NCBI GenBank assembly: GCA_017458125.1
Contig: JAFTGB010000052.1
Span: forward strand, 1-64,000
Direction of reading: 5' to 3'
Length of the DNA stretch: 64,000 nt
DNA from: Prevotella sp.
GTDB lineage: Bacteria > Bacteroidota > Bacteroidia > Bacteroidales > Bacteroidaceae
The translations under genes and the position numbers were made by a program. This document shows, piece after piece, positions 31,953 through 40,150 of this stretch; position 1 is the stretch's first letter, and the number at the start of each line of letters is the position of its first letter. The notes under the pieces are model-generated. The model was not told the DNA's origin, searched no databases, and saw only the letters and a program-made list of their open reading frames with translations.

Positions 31953-32056
31953 CAACCGACAAGAGAGTATTAACAATGCCGAATCGGCGCAAATGCGTTT
32001 TTGAGGAAAGCCGAAGATGCCCATAAACAAAGGGGTACTCAAAGAAATTGAATGAT

Positions 32057-32102
32057 AGATTCCGGTTCTGAAGGTCTTGGGTTTGAATCCCAACGGGATC
32101 AC
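32057..32102 (+). other. attR, 46-bp direct repeat
   Basis: Exact copy of 23691-23736. It lacks the acceptor 5' strand and D-arm, so it is not a second tRNA gene. Confidence 0.95.
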
Positions 32103-32108
32103 TTCTTA

Positions 32109-32147
32109 AAAATTATCGAGAAACCCAGTAAGCAAAGGGTTTCTCGA
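32109..32147 (+). terminator. Original tRNA-Arg terminator beyond attR
   Basis: ATTATCGAGAA pairs with TTTCTCGATAT-type bases. It is the counterpart of the hairpin at 23745. Confidence 0.65.
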
Positions 32148-32192
32148 TATAATGCGACTGGAATTGGAAATCTACATTTTACCACGCTGAAT

Positions 32193-32335
32193 CTACAGTG
32201 AGTTCATCATCAGGTCGCAGTGGATAATGGCATTCGTAAAGGCTTCGCGCACAGCCTCGCATTGTGGCGTATTATCATTCCTTTTCCAGCCTTTCTCCAG
32301 TTTCATGTTTGTCAGCCAACTGGCGGTGTAGAGGT
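32193..32335 (-). pseudogene. Fragment of an AlbA_2-type ATP-binding/DNA-binding protein
   Basis: The minus strand encodes ...NDNTPQCEAVREAFTNAIIHCDLMMNSL and then TAG. The string EAVREAFTNAIIH is typical of the GHKL-like C-terminal part of AlbA_2 ('putative DNA-binding') regulators, normally in the middle of a protein of 400 or more residues. Both ends are missing here. It lies just outside attR, so it is chromosomal debris next to the insertion site. Confidence 0.6.
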
Positions 32336-32341
32336 TGTCAG

Positions 32342-32377
32342 AAAAAAAAGTTCACCGCGTTATCGCAACGCAGTGAA
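32342..32377 (-). terminator. Terminator of the HU-smalltalk operon
   Basis: GTTCACCGCGTT (32350-32361) pairs with AACGCAGTGAAC (32366-32377) with one mismatch. On the minus strand the stem is followed by eight T. Confidence 0.85.
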
Positions 32378-32448
32378 CTGTCAAATCATTTTCAAAAAAC
32401 TACTAACCTAAACCGAAGAAAAATGAAAAAGAATATCATTTAGAGCGT

Positions 32449-32568
32449 TCAGAACAGCTCAAGCGGTCCGCGGCCCATGCACGATGTCGTCGTAATGGCC
32501 GTAAGGAAAGCGGTGAGCGCGGCTACTATGACCTTCGCCACAATCTCCATGACGTTGCGTCCCTTCAT
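32449..32568 (-). CDS. Smalltalk protein
   Basis: 39 residues: MKGRNVMEIVAKVIVAALTA followed by FLTAITTTSCMGRG and a short tail. One hydrophobic helix with a TTTSCM ending matches the 'smalltalk' peptides that follow HU-like genes in Bacteroidales. It starts six bases after the HU-like stop codon and is followed by the operon terminator. Function unknown. The cysteine could be lipidated or simply membrane-embedded. Confidence 0.8.
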   Translation of the reverse strand: MKGRNVMEIVAKVIVAALTAFLTAITTTSCMGRGPLELF

Positions 32569-32574
32569 AAGCCG

Positions 32575-33087
32575 TTAGGGAGTCACCTGATGTTCTGCAA
32601 CGTAGGTGTCGATAGGCACCAGTTTCTTGTACTTCTCGCCGTCAATGACGACCTCGTCGATGACGTTGCGCAGCTCCAGCGTGCAGCGGTCCTTGAAGGC
32701 CGGTCCCGAGAGGTCGCCCAGCTTCGAGGCGTTGGGCAGGAAGCGCAGGTGGACGGCCTTCACCAGCGCGCGGGGGTCAAGACCCGGAGTGACGTTGTTG
32801 ATGCCCTCGGCCTGGATGCTGGGGTAGAAGATGCCCAGCTCGCCCAGCTGGATGGGGATGCCCTGGGCGACGAGTTCAGGCAGACACTCGGTCACCTTGA
32901 TAAGGATGGACTCGATGTCGCCGCGGTCGTAGACGCAGCCGTGCGAAATCATGTGTTCTGCGAAGCCGCGGATGTTGAGCGTCTTCTGACGGTCTACCTC
33001 GGCGTAGTATTTGCCGAAGGCCAGACTTTTGCTGTTTTGGTTCTTGCGGAGGTTCACTCCGAGAACGGGATTGCTTACTAATGCCAT
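32575..33087 (-). CDS. HU-like DNA-binding protein
   Basis: 170 residues with the HU/IHF-like fold used by Bacteroidales 'HU-like domain' proteins: MALVSNPVLGVNLRKNQNSK at the start (reminiscent of the viral-type HU family), YAEVDRQKTLNIRGFAEHM, ILIKVTECLPELVAQGIPIQ, and the LGELGIFYPSIQ arm. It binds and bends DNA. I chose the ATG at 33087 because the longer in-frame version would run through the promoter at 33205 and the repeats before it. The smalltalk peptide follows. Upstream are three 22-bp repeats in the leader and phased A/T tracts behind the promoter. Confidence 0.88.
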   Translation of the reverse strand: MALVSNPVLGVNLRKNQNSKSLAFGKYYAEVDRQKTLNIRGFAEHMISHGCVYDRGDIESILIKVTECLPELVAQGIPIQLGELGIFYPSIQAEGINNVTPGLDPRALVKAVHLRFLPNASKLGDLSGPAFKDRCTLELRNVIDEVVIDGEKYKKLVPIDTYVAEHQVTP

Positions 33088-33134
33088 AATGAATAAAAAG
33101 TTTCCTTGAGAGTTGATAATGTTGTTTGCTGATG

Positions 33135-33200
33135 AGCTCCGTGCTCGTTGACGTTTAGCTCCGTGCTCGTGGCCACTTAGCTCCGTGCGGAACGTCTTCG
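33135..33200 (-). repeat. Three 22-bp repeats in the HU-like leader
   Basis: AGCTCCGTGC begins at 33135, 33157 and 33179 on the plus strand, an exact 22-base step; the first two units also share TCGT. They lie between the promoter -7 box (33205-33212) and the start codon, so they are transcribed in the 5' leader. Confidence 0.75.
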
Positions 33201-33204
33201 GGTG

Positions 33205-33212
33205 CAAAGATA
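33205..33212 (-). promoter_or_regulatory. -7 box of the HU-like operon
   Basis: TAtcTTTG on the minus strand, giving a leader of about 110 bases. Confidence 0.75.
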
Positions 33213-33243
33213 CGACCTCGCCGTGGGACGGATGCGCCAAAAC

Positions 33244-33308
33244 GCGCTTTTCGGTGCTTTTCGGTGCCAAAAGGTGCCAAATGGTGCTTTTTTGCGCCAA
33301 AAGGTGTA
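33244..33308. promoter_or_regulatory. Helically phased A/T tracts upstream of the HU-like promoter
   Basis: GTGC-type words recur with a 10-base step (33244, 33254, 33264, 33274, 33284), each followed by TTTT or AAAA. A/T tracts in phase with the helix turn are expected to curve DNA. The stretch lies directly upstream of the -33 region of the HU-like promoter. Confidence 0.6.
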
Positions 33309-33322
33309 TATTTTTTCGTATC

Positions 33323-33544
33323 TCATTGTGTGTCAAAGGGTTCTCCCACTATCTCTACGATTTTCCGTACATCCCTCGGCGTGAAGTAGCCGCCTCGCTT
33401 GCGCAGCAGGTAGCGCAGCGTGGGGGCAGCTCTGAGCCATGTGCGCAGCTGTCGGAGTGCCGTCTTTTTGCTGAGGTGTGGCAGGTAGAGCATGGCCAGC
33501 TCCGACTTGCCGTAAGCCTTGATGGTGAAAGGTTTGTCGTTCAT
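33323..33544 (-). CDS. DUF4248 protein
   Basis: 73 residues: FTIKAYGKSELAMLYLPHLS, then KTALRQLRTWLRA and GYFTPRDVRKIVEIVGEPFD. This is the DUF4248 pattern of small Bacteroidales proteins often found near HU-like genes. Basic helical character suggests nucleic-acid binding, but the function is unknown. Its ATG overlaps the stop of the gene upstream (ATGA). Confidence 0.8.
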   Translation of the reverse strand: MNDKPFTIKAYGKSELAMLYLPHLSKKTALRQLRTWLRAAPTLRYLLRKRGGYFTPRDVRKIVEIVGEPFDTQ

Positions 33545-33834
33545 GTCGTTTTGTCGCTATCCTTGGGGTTTTCCTTCTTCTGACGCTCGCGCTGCAGACG
33601 GGCCAGCAGGCCGTCGGGGTTTCGGGTCATCACGTCCTCCAAGCCTCCTTTTTCGCGGCGGCCTTCCTCCACGTTCGTCTCGCGCTCCCGGTTGGCCTGT
33701 TCGCGCTCGACGGCGGCTGTCCTGTCACGCTCCTCGGCGGCGGCTTCGTCGGCCAGCCGCTTGCGGGCTTTGCGCAGACGGATGGCAGCAGCGGTGTCGG
33801 CGGCGGCGTACTGGTTATTCATCCACCGTGCCAT
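33541..33834 (-). CDS. Hypothetical charged coiled-coil protein
   Basis: 97 residues, very rich in Arg, Glu, Ala and Lys (RLRKARKRLADEAAAEERDR, EREQANRERETNVEEG); probably one long charged helix. No family recognised. The ATG at 33834 is preferred because the next upstream in-frame start is TTG at 33846, at the junction with the transposase remnant. It is coupled to the DUF4248 gene by a four-base overlap. Its promoter may have been altered by the insertion at about 33850. Confidence 0.6.
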   Translation of the reverse strand: MARWMNNQYAAADTAAAIRLRKARKRLADEAAAEERDRTAAVEREQANRERETNVEEGRREKGGLEDVMTRNPDGLLARLQRERQKKENPKDSDKTT

Positions 33835-33857
33835 GCGTTTTTCCAAGTTCCAGAAGC

Positions 33858-34102
33858 GCTGCAGCTCCTTTGAGCATGCCTACAGGGTAATAGAGCGCTA
33901 CATCCACTTCTACAATTACCGGCGCCCCCACATGAGCATCGGCTACAAGATACCGGCCGTGGTGCATCTGGAGCAGGGAGAGCAGAAAAAGATGTGGAAA
34001 AACAAAATTTATCCTAAAAAACAGACCGAGGATGAAAACAAAACCGTATCTTTGCCCAGCCGAACAAACAGTCCGGGCGACGGCGTATGCCTGCGCACCT
34101 GA
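33858..34102 (+). pseudogene. 3' remnant of an IS3-family transposase (OrfB)
   Basis: The plus strand encodes EHAYRVIERYIHFYNYRRPHMSIGYKIPA, the C-terminal end of an IS3/IS150-type OrfB (pattern R-x2-RYIHFYN-x-RRPH-x-x-x-GYK-x-P), followed by VVHLEQGEQKKMWKNKIY and a stop at 34100-34102. The DDE catalytic residues, except perhaps the last helix, are missing. The 5' side is cut at about 33850, next to the charged-protein gene. Confidence 0.8.
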
Positions 34103-34105
34103 CGA

Positions 34106-34140
34106 AAAACTGAATGCCCCGTCGAGGGGCATCCAGTTTT
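34106..34140. terminator. Hairpin after the IS remnant
   Basis: AAAACTGAATGCCCC (34106-34120) pairs with GGGGCATCCAGTTTT (34126-34140) at 14 of 15 positions with a GTCGA loop. T-runs on both strands suggest a bidirectional terminator. From 34141 to 34420 I see no gene, only leftover insertion-sequence DNA. Confidence 0.7.
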
Positions 34141-34424
34141 GCCGAACAAAACTGCCCGGGCTCTGCGTGTCCAGCATGGCCGGAGTGTCAACAAATACAG
34201 CACGGCTTTTTCGCTTGTGTCTATCGATTCAGTAAGACTCTAAAACAACTGTCTACTGTTTCAGCTAATGAAGAGAAAAAATGTCTAGTGAAATCAGGAA
34301 AAGTCATAAAGCAGCAGGCTGTCTGAATTTCCCGAAATCTTTTGGCGTTTCATCCGACTTTTCGTAACTTTTCCTTCTGAGAAGTTACTATCACTCGGAA
34401 ATGAAAAGAAAAGCTAGCTTTCCT

Positions 34425-34455
34425 TTTGCATTTCTCTCGTTTTTTCGTAACTTTG
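34425..34455 (+). promoter_or_regulatory. Promoter of bcp
   Basis: TTTG (34425-34428), 19 bases, TAacTTTG (34448-34455), 28 bases before the ATG. Confidence 0.85.
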
Positions 34456-34483
34456 CCGTCAAAACTTAAAACTACATACGACT

Positions 34484-34942
34484 ATGAATATCGGAGACAA
34501 AGCTCCTGAGGTGTTAGGACACGACGAACAGGGGCGCGAAATCAGGCTGAGCGACTACCGCGGCCGAAAACTCATTCTCTACTTCTACCCCAAGGACAAC
34601 ACCAGCGGATGTACGTCGGAAGCCTGCTCGCTGCGCGACCACTACGAGGAGCTGCAGGAGGCCGGCTACGAGGTGGTGGGCGTGAGCAGGGACTCGGCTG
34701 CGTCGCACGTCAAGTTCAAGGAAAAGCACGAGCTGCCCTTCCCGCTGATTGCCGACGTGGACCACACACTATTAGAGGCCATGGGTGCATGGGGCGAGAA
34801 AAACATGTACGGCCGAAAGACGATGGGCACCATACGCACCACCTTCGTCATCGACGAGGAGGGCCGCATAGCCAGCATCATGGCCGGTAAGCAAATCAAG
34901 ACCAAGGAGCACGCGAAACAAATACTGAACAACGGAAAATAG
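34484..34942 (+). CDS. bcp: Thioredoxin-dependent thiol peroxidase (Bcp/PrxQ)
   Basis: Peroxiredoxin that reduces hydrogen peroxide and lipid peroxides in the cytoplasm; 152 residues, standard length. Seen: LYFYPKDNTSGCTSEACSLRD with peroxidatic Cys43 and resolving Cys48, the two-Cys PrxQ arrangement, then VVGVSRDS and TTFVIDEEG. It is the first gene of a plus-strand run of five, and the next starts 13 bases after its stop. Confidence 0.94.
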   Translation: MNIGDKAPEVLGHDEQGREIRLSDYRGRKLILYFYPKDNTSGCTSEACSLRDHYEELQEAGYEVVGVSRDSAASHVKFKEKHELPFPLIADVDHTLLEAMGAWGEKNMYGRKTMGTIRTTFVIDEEGRIASIMAGKQIKTKEHAKQILNNGK

Positions 34943-34955
34943 CATAAAGAGAACC

Positions 34956-35576
34956 ATGGGACTAAGAGACAAAAAGGCAATGCCAAAGTTTGACCTCATG
35001 TCAAAGAAATCGGCCTGGGCCGCACTGGCCACGTTAGGAGTGACCGCCATAGCGGCAGGAGCCACGGCCATAGTGAAGATGCGCGAGAAGCGCCGCGCCA
35101 GCGAGAAGACGGAGCCGAAGGCCGAGGGAGCCCTGCACCTGAGTGCGGAGCAGATGATGGTCTACAACGAGGCCGTCAGCAACTTCCGCGCGCTGAACAA
35201 GCGCATCTTCGAGCTGCGCCGCCAACGCGAGCAGCTGCAGCCGCTCATCCACTGGCTGGCCACTGACGGCGAGAAGCCGCAAACGGAGAGCGACAACGCC
35301 GACATCGCCCAGTTGGCGAAAGACATTGAGCACTTCCTGACGACGCAGGTGCCCTTCATCAACGCCAGCCTGAGCACCATCAGCGACGACGGCACCAGCT
35401 ACGAAGACTACGTGCGCGGAGCTGTCGGCGGCACCTTCGACGACAGTCTGGACGAGGAGCCCACGGGCTCTGAGGTGAAGAACGGCACGCCCATCAAGTA
35501 CGTACTGAAGCTGGGGTACTATTTCCCTGAGTCGACAGAAGCGCAGTATCCCGTGAAATCCATCGTCATCGTATGA
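34956..35576 (+). CDS. Hypothetical membrane-anchored protein
   Basis: 206 residues. One hydrophobic segment at about 20-40 (AALATLGVTAIAAGATAIV) follows a basic N-terminus. A helical region with many Arg and Gln residues (LNKRIFELRRQREQLQPLIHW, in pieces) and an acidic second half follow. No family recognised. The stop overlaps the start of the acyl-CoA synthetase gene (ATGA at 35573), so the two are translationally coupled. Confidence 0.65.
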   Translation: MGLRDKKAMPKFDLMSKKSAWAALATLGVTAIAAGATAIVKMREKRRASEKTEPKAEGALHLSAEQMMVYNEAVSNFRALNKRIFELRRQREQLQPLIHWLATDGEKPQTESDNADIAQLAKDIEHFLTTQVPFINASLSTISDDGTSYEDYVRGAVGGTFDDSLDEEPTGSEVKNGTPIKYVLKLGYYFPESTEAQYPVKSIVIV

Positions 35577-37633
35577 TTAACCGCGAACTACTGGAACCCC
35601 GCTCCATTGTGGTCATCGGCGGTTCCAACAACGTGCACAAACCGGGTGGCGCCGTGGTGCGCAACATACTGCAGGGCGGCTACAGCGGCACGCTGCGCGT
35701 GGTCAACCCCAAGGAGACGGAGGTGCAGGGCATCAAGGTGTTTCGGGACGCACGCGAGCTGCCGCCCACAGAACTGGCCGTGCTGGTGATACCCGCCAAG
35801 CTCTGCGCTGACACGGTGGAGCTACTGGCGCGCGACAAGCAGACGCGGGCCTTCATCATCATCTCAGCAGGCTTTGGCGAGGAGACCCACGAGGGCGCAC
35901 TGATGGAACGGCGCATCGTGGAGCTGTGCGAACAGTACGGCGCGTCGCTCATCGGCCCCAACTGCATCGGACTGCTGAACCGCCACCACCACTCAGTGTT
36001 CACCCAGCCCATACCGAAGCTGGACCCCAAGGGTGCCGACTTCATCAGCGGTTCTGGAGCCACGGCGGTCTTCATACTGGAGAGTGCCGTCATCAAGGGA
36101 CTGCAGTTCAACAGTGTGTGGAGCATTGGCAACGGCAAGCAGATAGGCATTGAGGACGTGCTGCAACACATGGACGAGCACTTCGATGCCGAGCGCGACT
36201 CGCGCGTGAAACTGCTCTACATCGAAAACATAGCCAACCCTGACAAACTGCTGTTCCACGCTGCAAGCCTCATCCGCAAAGGCTGCCGCATAGCCGCCAT
36301 CAAGGCGGGCAGCAGCAAGAGCGGCAGCCGGGCGGCCAGCAGCCACACGGGAGCCATAGCCAGCAGCGACTCCGCCGTCGAGGCCTTGTTCCGCAAGGCC
36401 GGCATCGTGCGCTGCCACAGCCGCGAGGAGCTGACCACCGTGGGCTGCATCTTCACGCTGCCCCCGCTGACGGGTCGCCGCTTTGCCATCGTCACCCATG
36501 CCGGCGGACCTGGCGTCATGCTGACCGACGCCCTGTCGAAAGGCGGGCTGGAGGTGCCCAAGCTGGAGGGTCCTGCCGCCGAGGAGCTGAAGCAGGAACT
36601 GCTGCCGGGAAGCAGCGTGGCCAATCCCATTGACATATTAGCCACCGGCACACCAAAGCTGTTAGGACTCGCCATCGACTACTGCGAGAAACGCTTTGAC
36701 GACATCGACGCCATAGCCGTCATCTACGGCACACCAGGACTCACCACCCTCTACGAGGCTTACGACGTGCTGCACCAGAAGATGCTGGAGTGCCGCAAGC
36801 CCATCTTCCCCATCCTGCCCAGCCTATACACTGCCGGTTCCGAGGTGGCCGACTTTCTGGAGAAGGGACACGTGAACTTCTCGGACGAGGTGACACTGGC
36901 CACGGCACTGAGCCAAATCATGCGCACGCCGGCTCCCGCGCCCTTGGAGGTACAGCTATACGGCATCAACATCCCGAGACTGAACAGCATTATCTACGGC
37001 ATCAAAGAGAACGGCTACGTCGACCCCAAGACGGTGCGCTCGCTGCTGGAATGTGCCGGAATACCCATGGTGCCCGAAATGGTCAGCGACAACAAGGACC
37101 AGCTGGCAGACTTCGCCCAGCATGTGGGCTATCCCGTAGTGGCCAAGGTGGTAGGTCCGGTTCACAAGAGCGACGTGGGCGGGGTGACGCTGAACATCCG
37201 CACGCCCGAACACCTGGCCTTGGAGTTCGGCCGCATGATGCAAATACCCGGTGCCCAGGGCGTCATGGTGCAGAAGATGCTGAAGGGCACGGAGCTCTTC
37301 ATCGGCGCCAAATACGAGGAGCGCTTCGGCCACGTGGTGCTCTGCGGACTGGGCGGCATCTTCGTCGAGGTGCTGAAGGATGTGCAGTCGGGACTGGCGC
37401 CGCTGAGCTACGGCGAAGCCTACTCCATGATTCACTCGCTGCGCGGCTACAAGATTATCAAAGGCACGCGGGGACAGAAGGGGCTCAACGAGCAGAAGTA
37501 CGCCGAAATCATAGTCCGGCTGTCAACGCTCCTGCGCTTTGCCACGGAAATCAAGGAGATAGACATCAACCCGCTGCTGGCCGACGACCACAACGTGGTG
37601 GCCGTTGACGCCAGAATACTGATAGAAAAATAG
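35573..37633 (+). CDS. ADP-forming acyl-CoA synthetase (acetate-CoA ligase family)
   Basis: 686 residues with alpha and beta parts fused: CoA-binding domain (SIVVIGGSN, IPAKLCADTVELL), ligase-CoA domains with GPNCIGLLN and SSHTGAIA (His258 is the expected phosphohistidine), and a C-terminal ATP-grasp domain (about 475-686: ECAGIPMVPE, VAKVVGP.HKSDVGGV, EIKEIDINPLL). It turns acetyl-CoA or another acyl-CoA plus ADP and phosphate into acid, CoA and ATP, or the reverse. A protein lysine acetyltransferase fusion is excluded because no GNAT domain follows. Confidence 0.88.
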   Translation: MINRELLEPRSIVVIGGSNNVHKPGGAVVRNILQGGYSGTLRVVNPKETEVQGIKVFRDARELPPTELAVLVIPAKLCADTVELLARDKQTRAFIIISAGFGEETHEGALMERRIVELCEQYGASLIGPNCIGLLNRHHHSVFTQPIPKLDPKGADFISGSGATAVFILESAVIKGLQFNSVWSIGNGKQIGIEDVLQHMDEHFDAERDSRVKLLYIENIANPDKLLFHAASLIRKGCRIAAIKAGSSKSGSRAASSHTGAIASSDSAVEALFRKAGIVRCHSREELTTVGCIFTLPPLTGRRFAIVTHAGGPGVMLTDALSKGGLEVPKLEGPAAEELKQELLPGSSVANPIDILATGTPKLLGLAIDYCEKRFDDIDAIAVIYGTPGLTTLYEAYDVLHQKMLECRKPIFPILPSLYTAGSEVADFLEKGHVNFSDEVTLATALSQIMRTPAPAPLEVQLYGINIPRLNSIIYGIKENGYVDPKTVRSLLECAGIPMVPEMVSDNKDQLADFAQHVGYPVVAKVVGPVHKSDVGGVTLNIRTPEHLALEFGRMMQIPGAQGVMVQKMLKGTELFIGAKYEERFGHVVLCGLGGIFVEVLKDVQSGLAPLSYGEAYSMIHSLRGYKIIKGTRGQKGLNEQKYAEIIVRLSTLLRFATEIKEIDINPLLADDHNVVAVDARILIEK

Positions 37634-37657
37634 AAGTTTACTTATAAGCATAATAAC

Positions 37658-40099
37658 ATGGAACAGCAGAAACGCTACGGTCATTTCGATGACCAACACC
37701 GCGAGTATGTCATCACAGACCCGCAAACCCCGTGGCCCTGGATAAACTACCTGGGCAACGAGGATTTCTTCTCACTCATCTCCAACACCGCCGGCGGCTA
37801 CAGCTTCTACAAAGACGCCAAGTTCCGCCGCATCACACGCTACCGCTACAACAACGTGCCCATGGACAATGGCGGACGCTACTTCTACATCAAAGACGGC
37901 GACACGGTGTGGAACCCGGGATGGAAACCCTGCAAGACGCCGCTCGACTTCTACGAGTGCCGCCACGGCATGAGCTACACACGCATCACGGGACGCAAAC
38001 AGGGCGTAGAAGCCTCGGTGCTTTTCTTCGTGCCCCTGAAACGGTGGTGCGAGGTGCAGAAGCTGACACTGAAGAACGACTCGCAGGAGGTGAAAAACCT
38101 GAAACTCTTCTCCTTCGAGGAGTGGTGCCTGTGGAACGCTGCCACTGACATGGAGAACTTCCAGCGCAACTTCTCGACCGGCGAGGTGGAGATAGAAGGG
38201 GCCACCATCTACCACAAGACGGAGTACCGCGAGCGCCGCAACCACTACGCCTTCTACCACGTCAACACCGAGATACAGGGCTACGACACCGACCGCGAGA
38301 CCTTCGTGGGACTCTACAACGAGTTTGCCAACCCGCAGGCCGTCATGGAGGGGCACCCGCGCAACTCGCACGCCCACGGATGGAGCCCCATAGCCTCGCA
38401 CTACATCGAGGTGACTCTGCAGCCTGGCGAACAGAAGGACTTCATATTCCTATTAGGATACGTGGAAAACGAACAGGACCGGAAGTTCAGTGCCCCACAG
38501 GTCATCAACAAGGAGAAGGCTCACGCCCTCATTGACGAGCTGAACACCACGGAGAAGGTGGACAAGGCCTTCGCCGAACTCTGCCTGTACTGGGATGCCC
38601 TGCTTAATATATATAAGGTACGCACGGGCAACGACAAGCTGGACCGCATGGTCAACATCTGGAACCAGTACCAGTGCATGGTGACGTTCAACTTCTCGCG
38701 CTCGGCCAGCTTCTTCGAGAGCGGCATAGGGCGCGGTATGGGTTTCCGCGACAGCAACCAGGACCTGGTGGGCTTCGTGCACCAGATACCGGCGCGAGCC
38801 CGCCAGCGCATCATCGACATTGCCTCCACCCAGTTCCCCGACGGCGGCTGCTACCACCAGTACCAGCCGCTGACCAAGCGCGGCAACAACGACATCGGAG
38901 GCGGCTTCAACGACGACCCCTGCTGGCTCATCTTCGGCACCGTGGCCTACATCAAGGAGACGGGTGACTTCAGCATACTGGACGAGATGGTGCCCTTCGA
39001 CAACCAGCCGGGTACGGAGGTGACGCTCTTCGAGCACCTGCGAGTGTCGATGGACCACGTCACGTGCAACCTCGGCCCTCACCTGCTGCCGCTCATAGGC
39101 CGTGCCGACTGGAACGACTGCCTGAACCTGAACTGTTTCTCGTGGGACCCCAACGAGTCGTTCCAGACCACGGAGAACAAGAGCGAGGGCTCGAAAGCCG
39201 AGTCGCTCATGATTGCCGGACTCTTCGTCGTCACGGGCAAGGACTACGTGGCCCTCTGCCGTAAGATTGGCAAAGATGCCGAAGCCGACCGTATGCAGCA
39301 GGCCGTCGACGCCATGACAGAGGCGGTGAAGAAACACGGCTGGGACGGCGAGTGGTACCTGCGCGCCTACGACTTCTACGGCCGTAAGATCGGCTCTAAC
39401 GAGTGCGACGAGGCCAAGATATTCATCGAGTCGCAGGGCTGGTGCACCATGGCCGGGATTGGTGCCGATGAGGGCATGGTGGCCAAGTCGCTGGACTCCT
39501 GCAAGAAGTACCTGGAGTGCGAACACGGCATGGTGCTCAACAACCCCGCCTTCTCGCGCTACGTCTACGAGTACGGCGAAATCTCCAGCTACCCCGAAGG
39601 CTACAAGGAGAACGCCGGCATCTTCTGCCACAACAACCCGTGGGTCATCATCGGCGAGTGCATGGCAGGCCGCGGCAACGACGCCTGGAGCCACTACACC
39701 AAGATACTGCCGTCATACGTCGAAGATAAATACCAGACACTGCACAAGGTGGAGCCGTACGTCAACTGCCAGATGGTGGCAGGCAAGGACGCCGCGCGCC
39801 CCGGCGAAGGCAAGAACTCGTGGCTTACGGGCACGGCGGCATGGATGTGGTACACCGTGTCGGAGTTCATTCTGGGCATCAAGCCCGACTACGACGGCCT
39901 GCGCATAGACCCGTGTCTGCCCGAGACCGCTGGCGACTACACCGTGCAGCGCCGTTTCCGCGATGCCGAATACAGCATCACCATCCACCCCAACGGCTCG
40001 CAGAAGGGTGTGAAGCAAATCGTGCTCGACGGCACCCCCGTCGAGGGAAGCGTCATCCCCTACACCCCAGGCCAGCACAGCGTGGAAGTGACGATGTGA
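37658..40099 (+). CDS. Cellobiose phosphorylase (GH94)
   Basis: 813 residues, the length of single-chain GH94 enzymes, which split cellobiose with phosphate into glucose 1-phosphate and glucose in the cytoplasm. N-terminal beta-sandwich: [28 protein letters not shown], in pieces. The (alpha/alpha)6 domain shows [40 protein letters not shown], in pieces, and [11 protein letters not shown] (about 481-491), which holds the catalytic Asp. Related cellodextrin or laminaribiose phosphorylases cannot be fully excluded. It lies 24 bases after the synthetase gene. Confidence 0.9.
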   Translation: MEQQKRYGHFDDQHREYVITDPQTPWPWINYLGNEDFFSLISNTAGGYSFYKDAKFRRITRYRYNNVPMDNGGRYFYIKDGDTVWNPGWKPCKTPLDFYECRHGMSYTRITGRKQGVEASVLFFVPLKRWCEVQKLTLKNDSQEVKNLKLFSFEEWCLWNAATDMENFQRNFSTGEVEIEGATIYHKTEYRERRNHYAFYHVNTEIQGYDTDRETFVGLYNEFANPQAVMEGHPRNSHAHGWSPIASHYIEVTLQPGEQKDFIFLLGYVENEQDRKFSAPQVINKEKAHALIDELNTTEKVDKAFAELCLYWDALLNIYKVRTGNDKLDRMVNIWNQYQCMVTFNFSRSASFFESGIGRGMGFRDSNQDLVGFVHQIPARARQRIIDIASTQFPDGGCYHQYQPLTKRGNNDIGGGFNDDPCWLIFGTVAYIKETGDFSILDEMVPFDNQPGTEVTLFEHLRVSMDHVTCNLGPHLLPLIGRADWNDCLNLNCFSWDPNESFQTTENKSEGSKAESLMIAGLFVVTGKDYVALCRKIGKDAEADRMQQAVDAMTEAVKKHGWDGEWYLRAYDFYGRKIGSNECDEAKIFIESQGWCTMAGIGADEGMVAKSLDSCKKYLECEHGMVLNNPAFSRYVYEYGEISSYPEGYKENAGIFCHNNPWVIIGECMAGRGNDAWSHYTKILPSYVEDKYQTLHKVEPYVNCQMVAGKDAARPGEGKNSWLTGTAAWMWYTVSEFILGIKPDYDGLRIDPCLPETAGDYTVQRRFRDAEYSITIHPNGSQKGVKQIVLDGTPVEGSVIPYTPGQHSVEVTM

Positions 40100-40150
40100 A
40101 ACAAAAAAGAATAAAAATAGTAAATCGAAAATAGTAAATCGTAAATAACA

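Larger units (their letters stand above)
23691..32102. mobile_element. Integrated element of about 8.4 kb in tRNA-Arg(CCG)
   Basis: Bounded by an exact 46-bp direct repeat of the tRNA 3' part. The left copy completes the functional tRNA. The first gene is a tyrosine recombinase preceded by four arm-type repeats, with a fifth near the right end. The interior is clearly more AT-rich than the flanking genes. Cargo: an Abi/HEPN protein, a probable small RNA, seven unrecognised envelope or membrane protein genes, a DUF6633-like and a DUF6291-like gene. No relaxase, coupling protein or phage structural gene was found, so it may depend on a helper for transfer or packaging (inference). Confidence 0.92.

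Noticed and set aside
32057-32102. Second tRNA-Arg gene
   Set aside because: Only the 3' part of the tRNA is present; there is no 5' acceptor strand or D-arm. It is the att repeat.
32575-33336. 253-residue version of the HU-like protein
   Set aside because: The extension covers the promoter, the leader repeats and the phased A/T tracts; the family begins at MALVSNPV.
38453-39694. 413-codon minus-strand frame opposite the GH94 gene
   Set aside because: Antisense shadow of a well-conserved enzyme.
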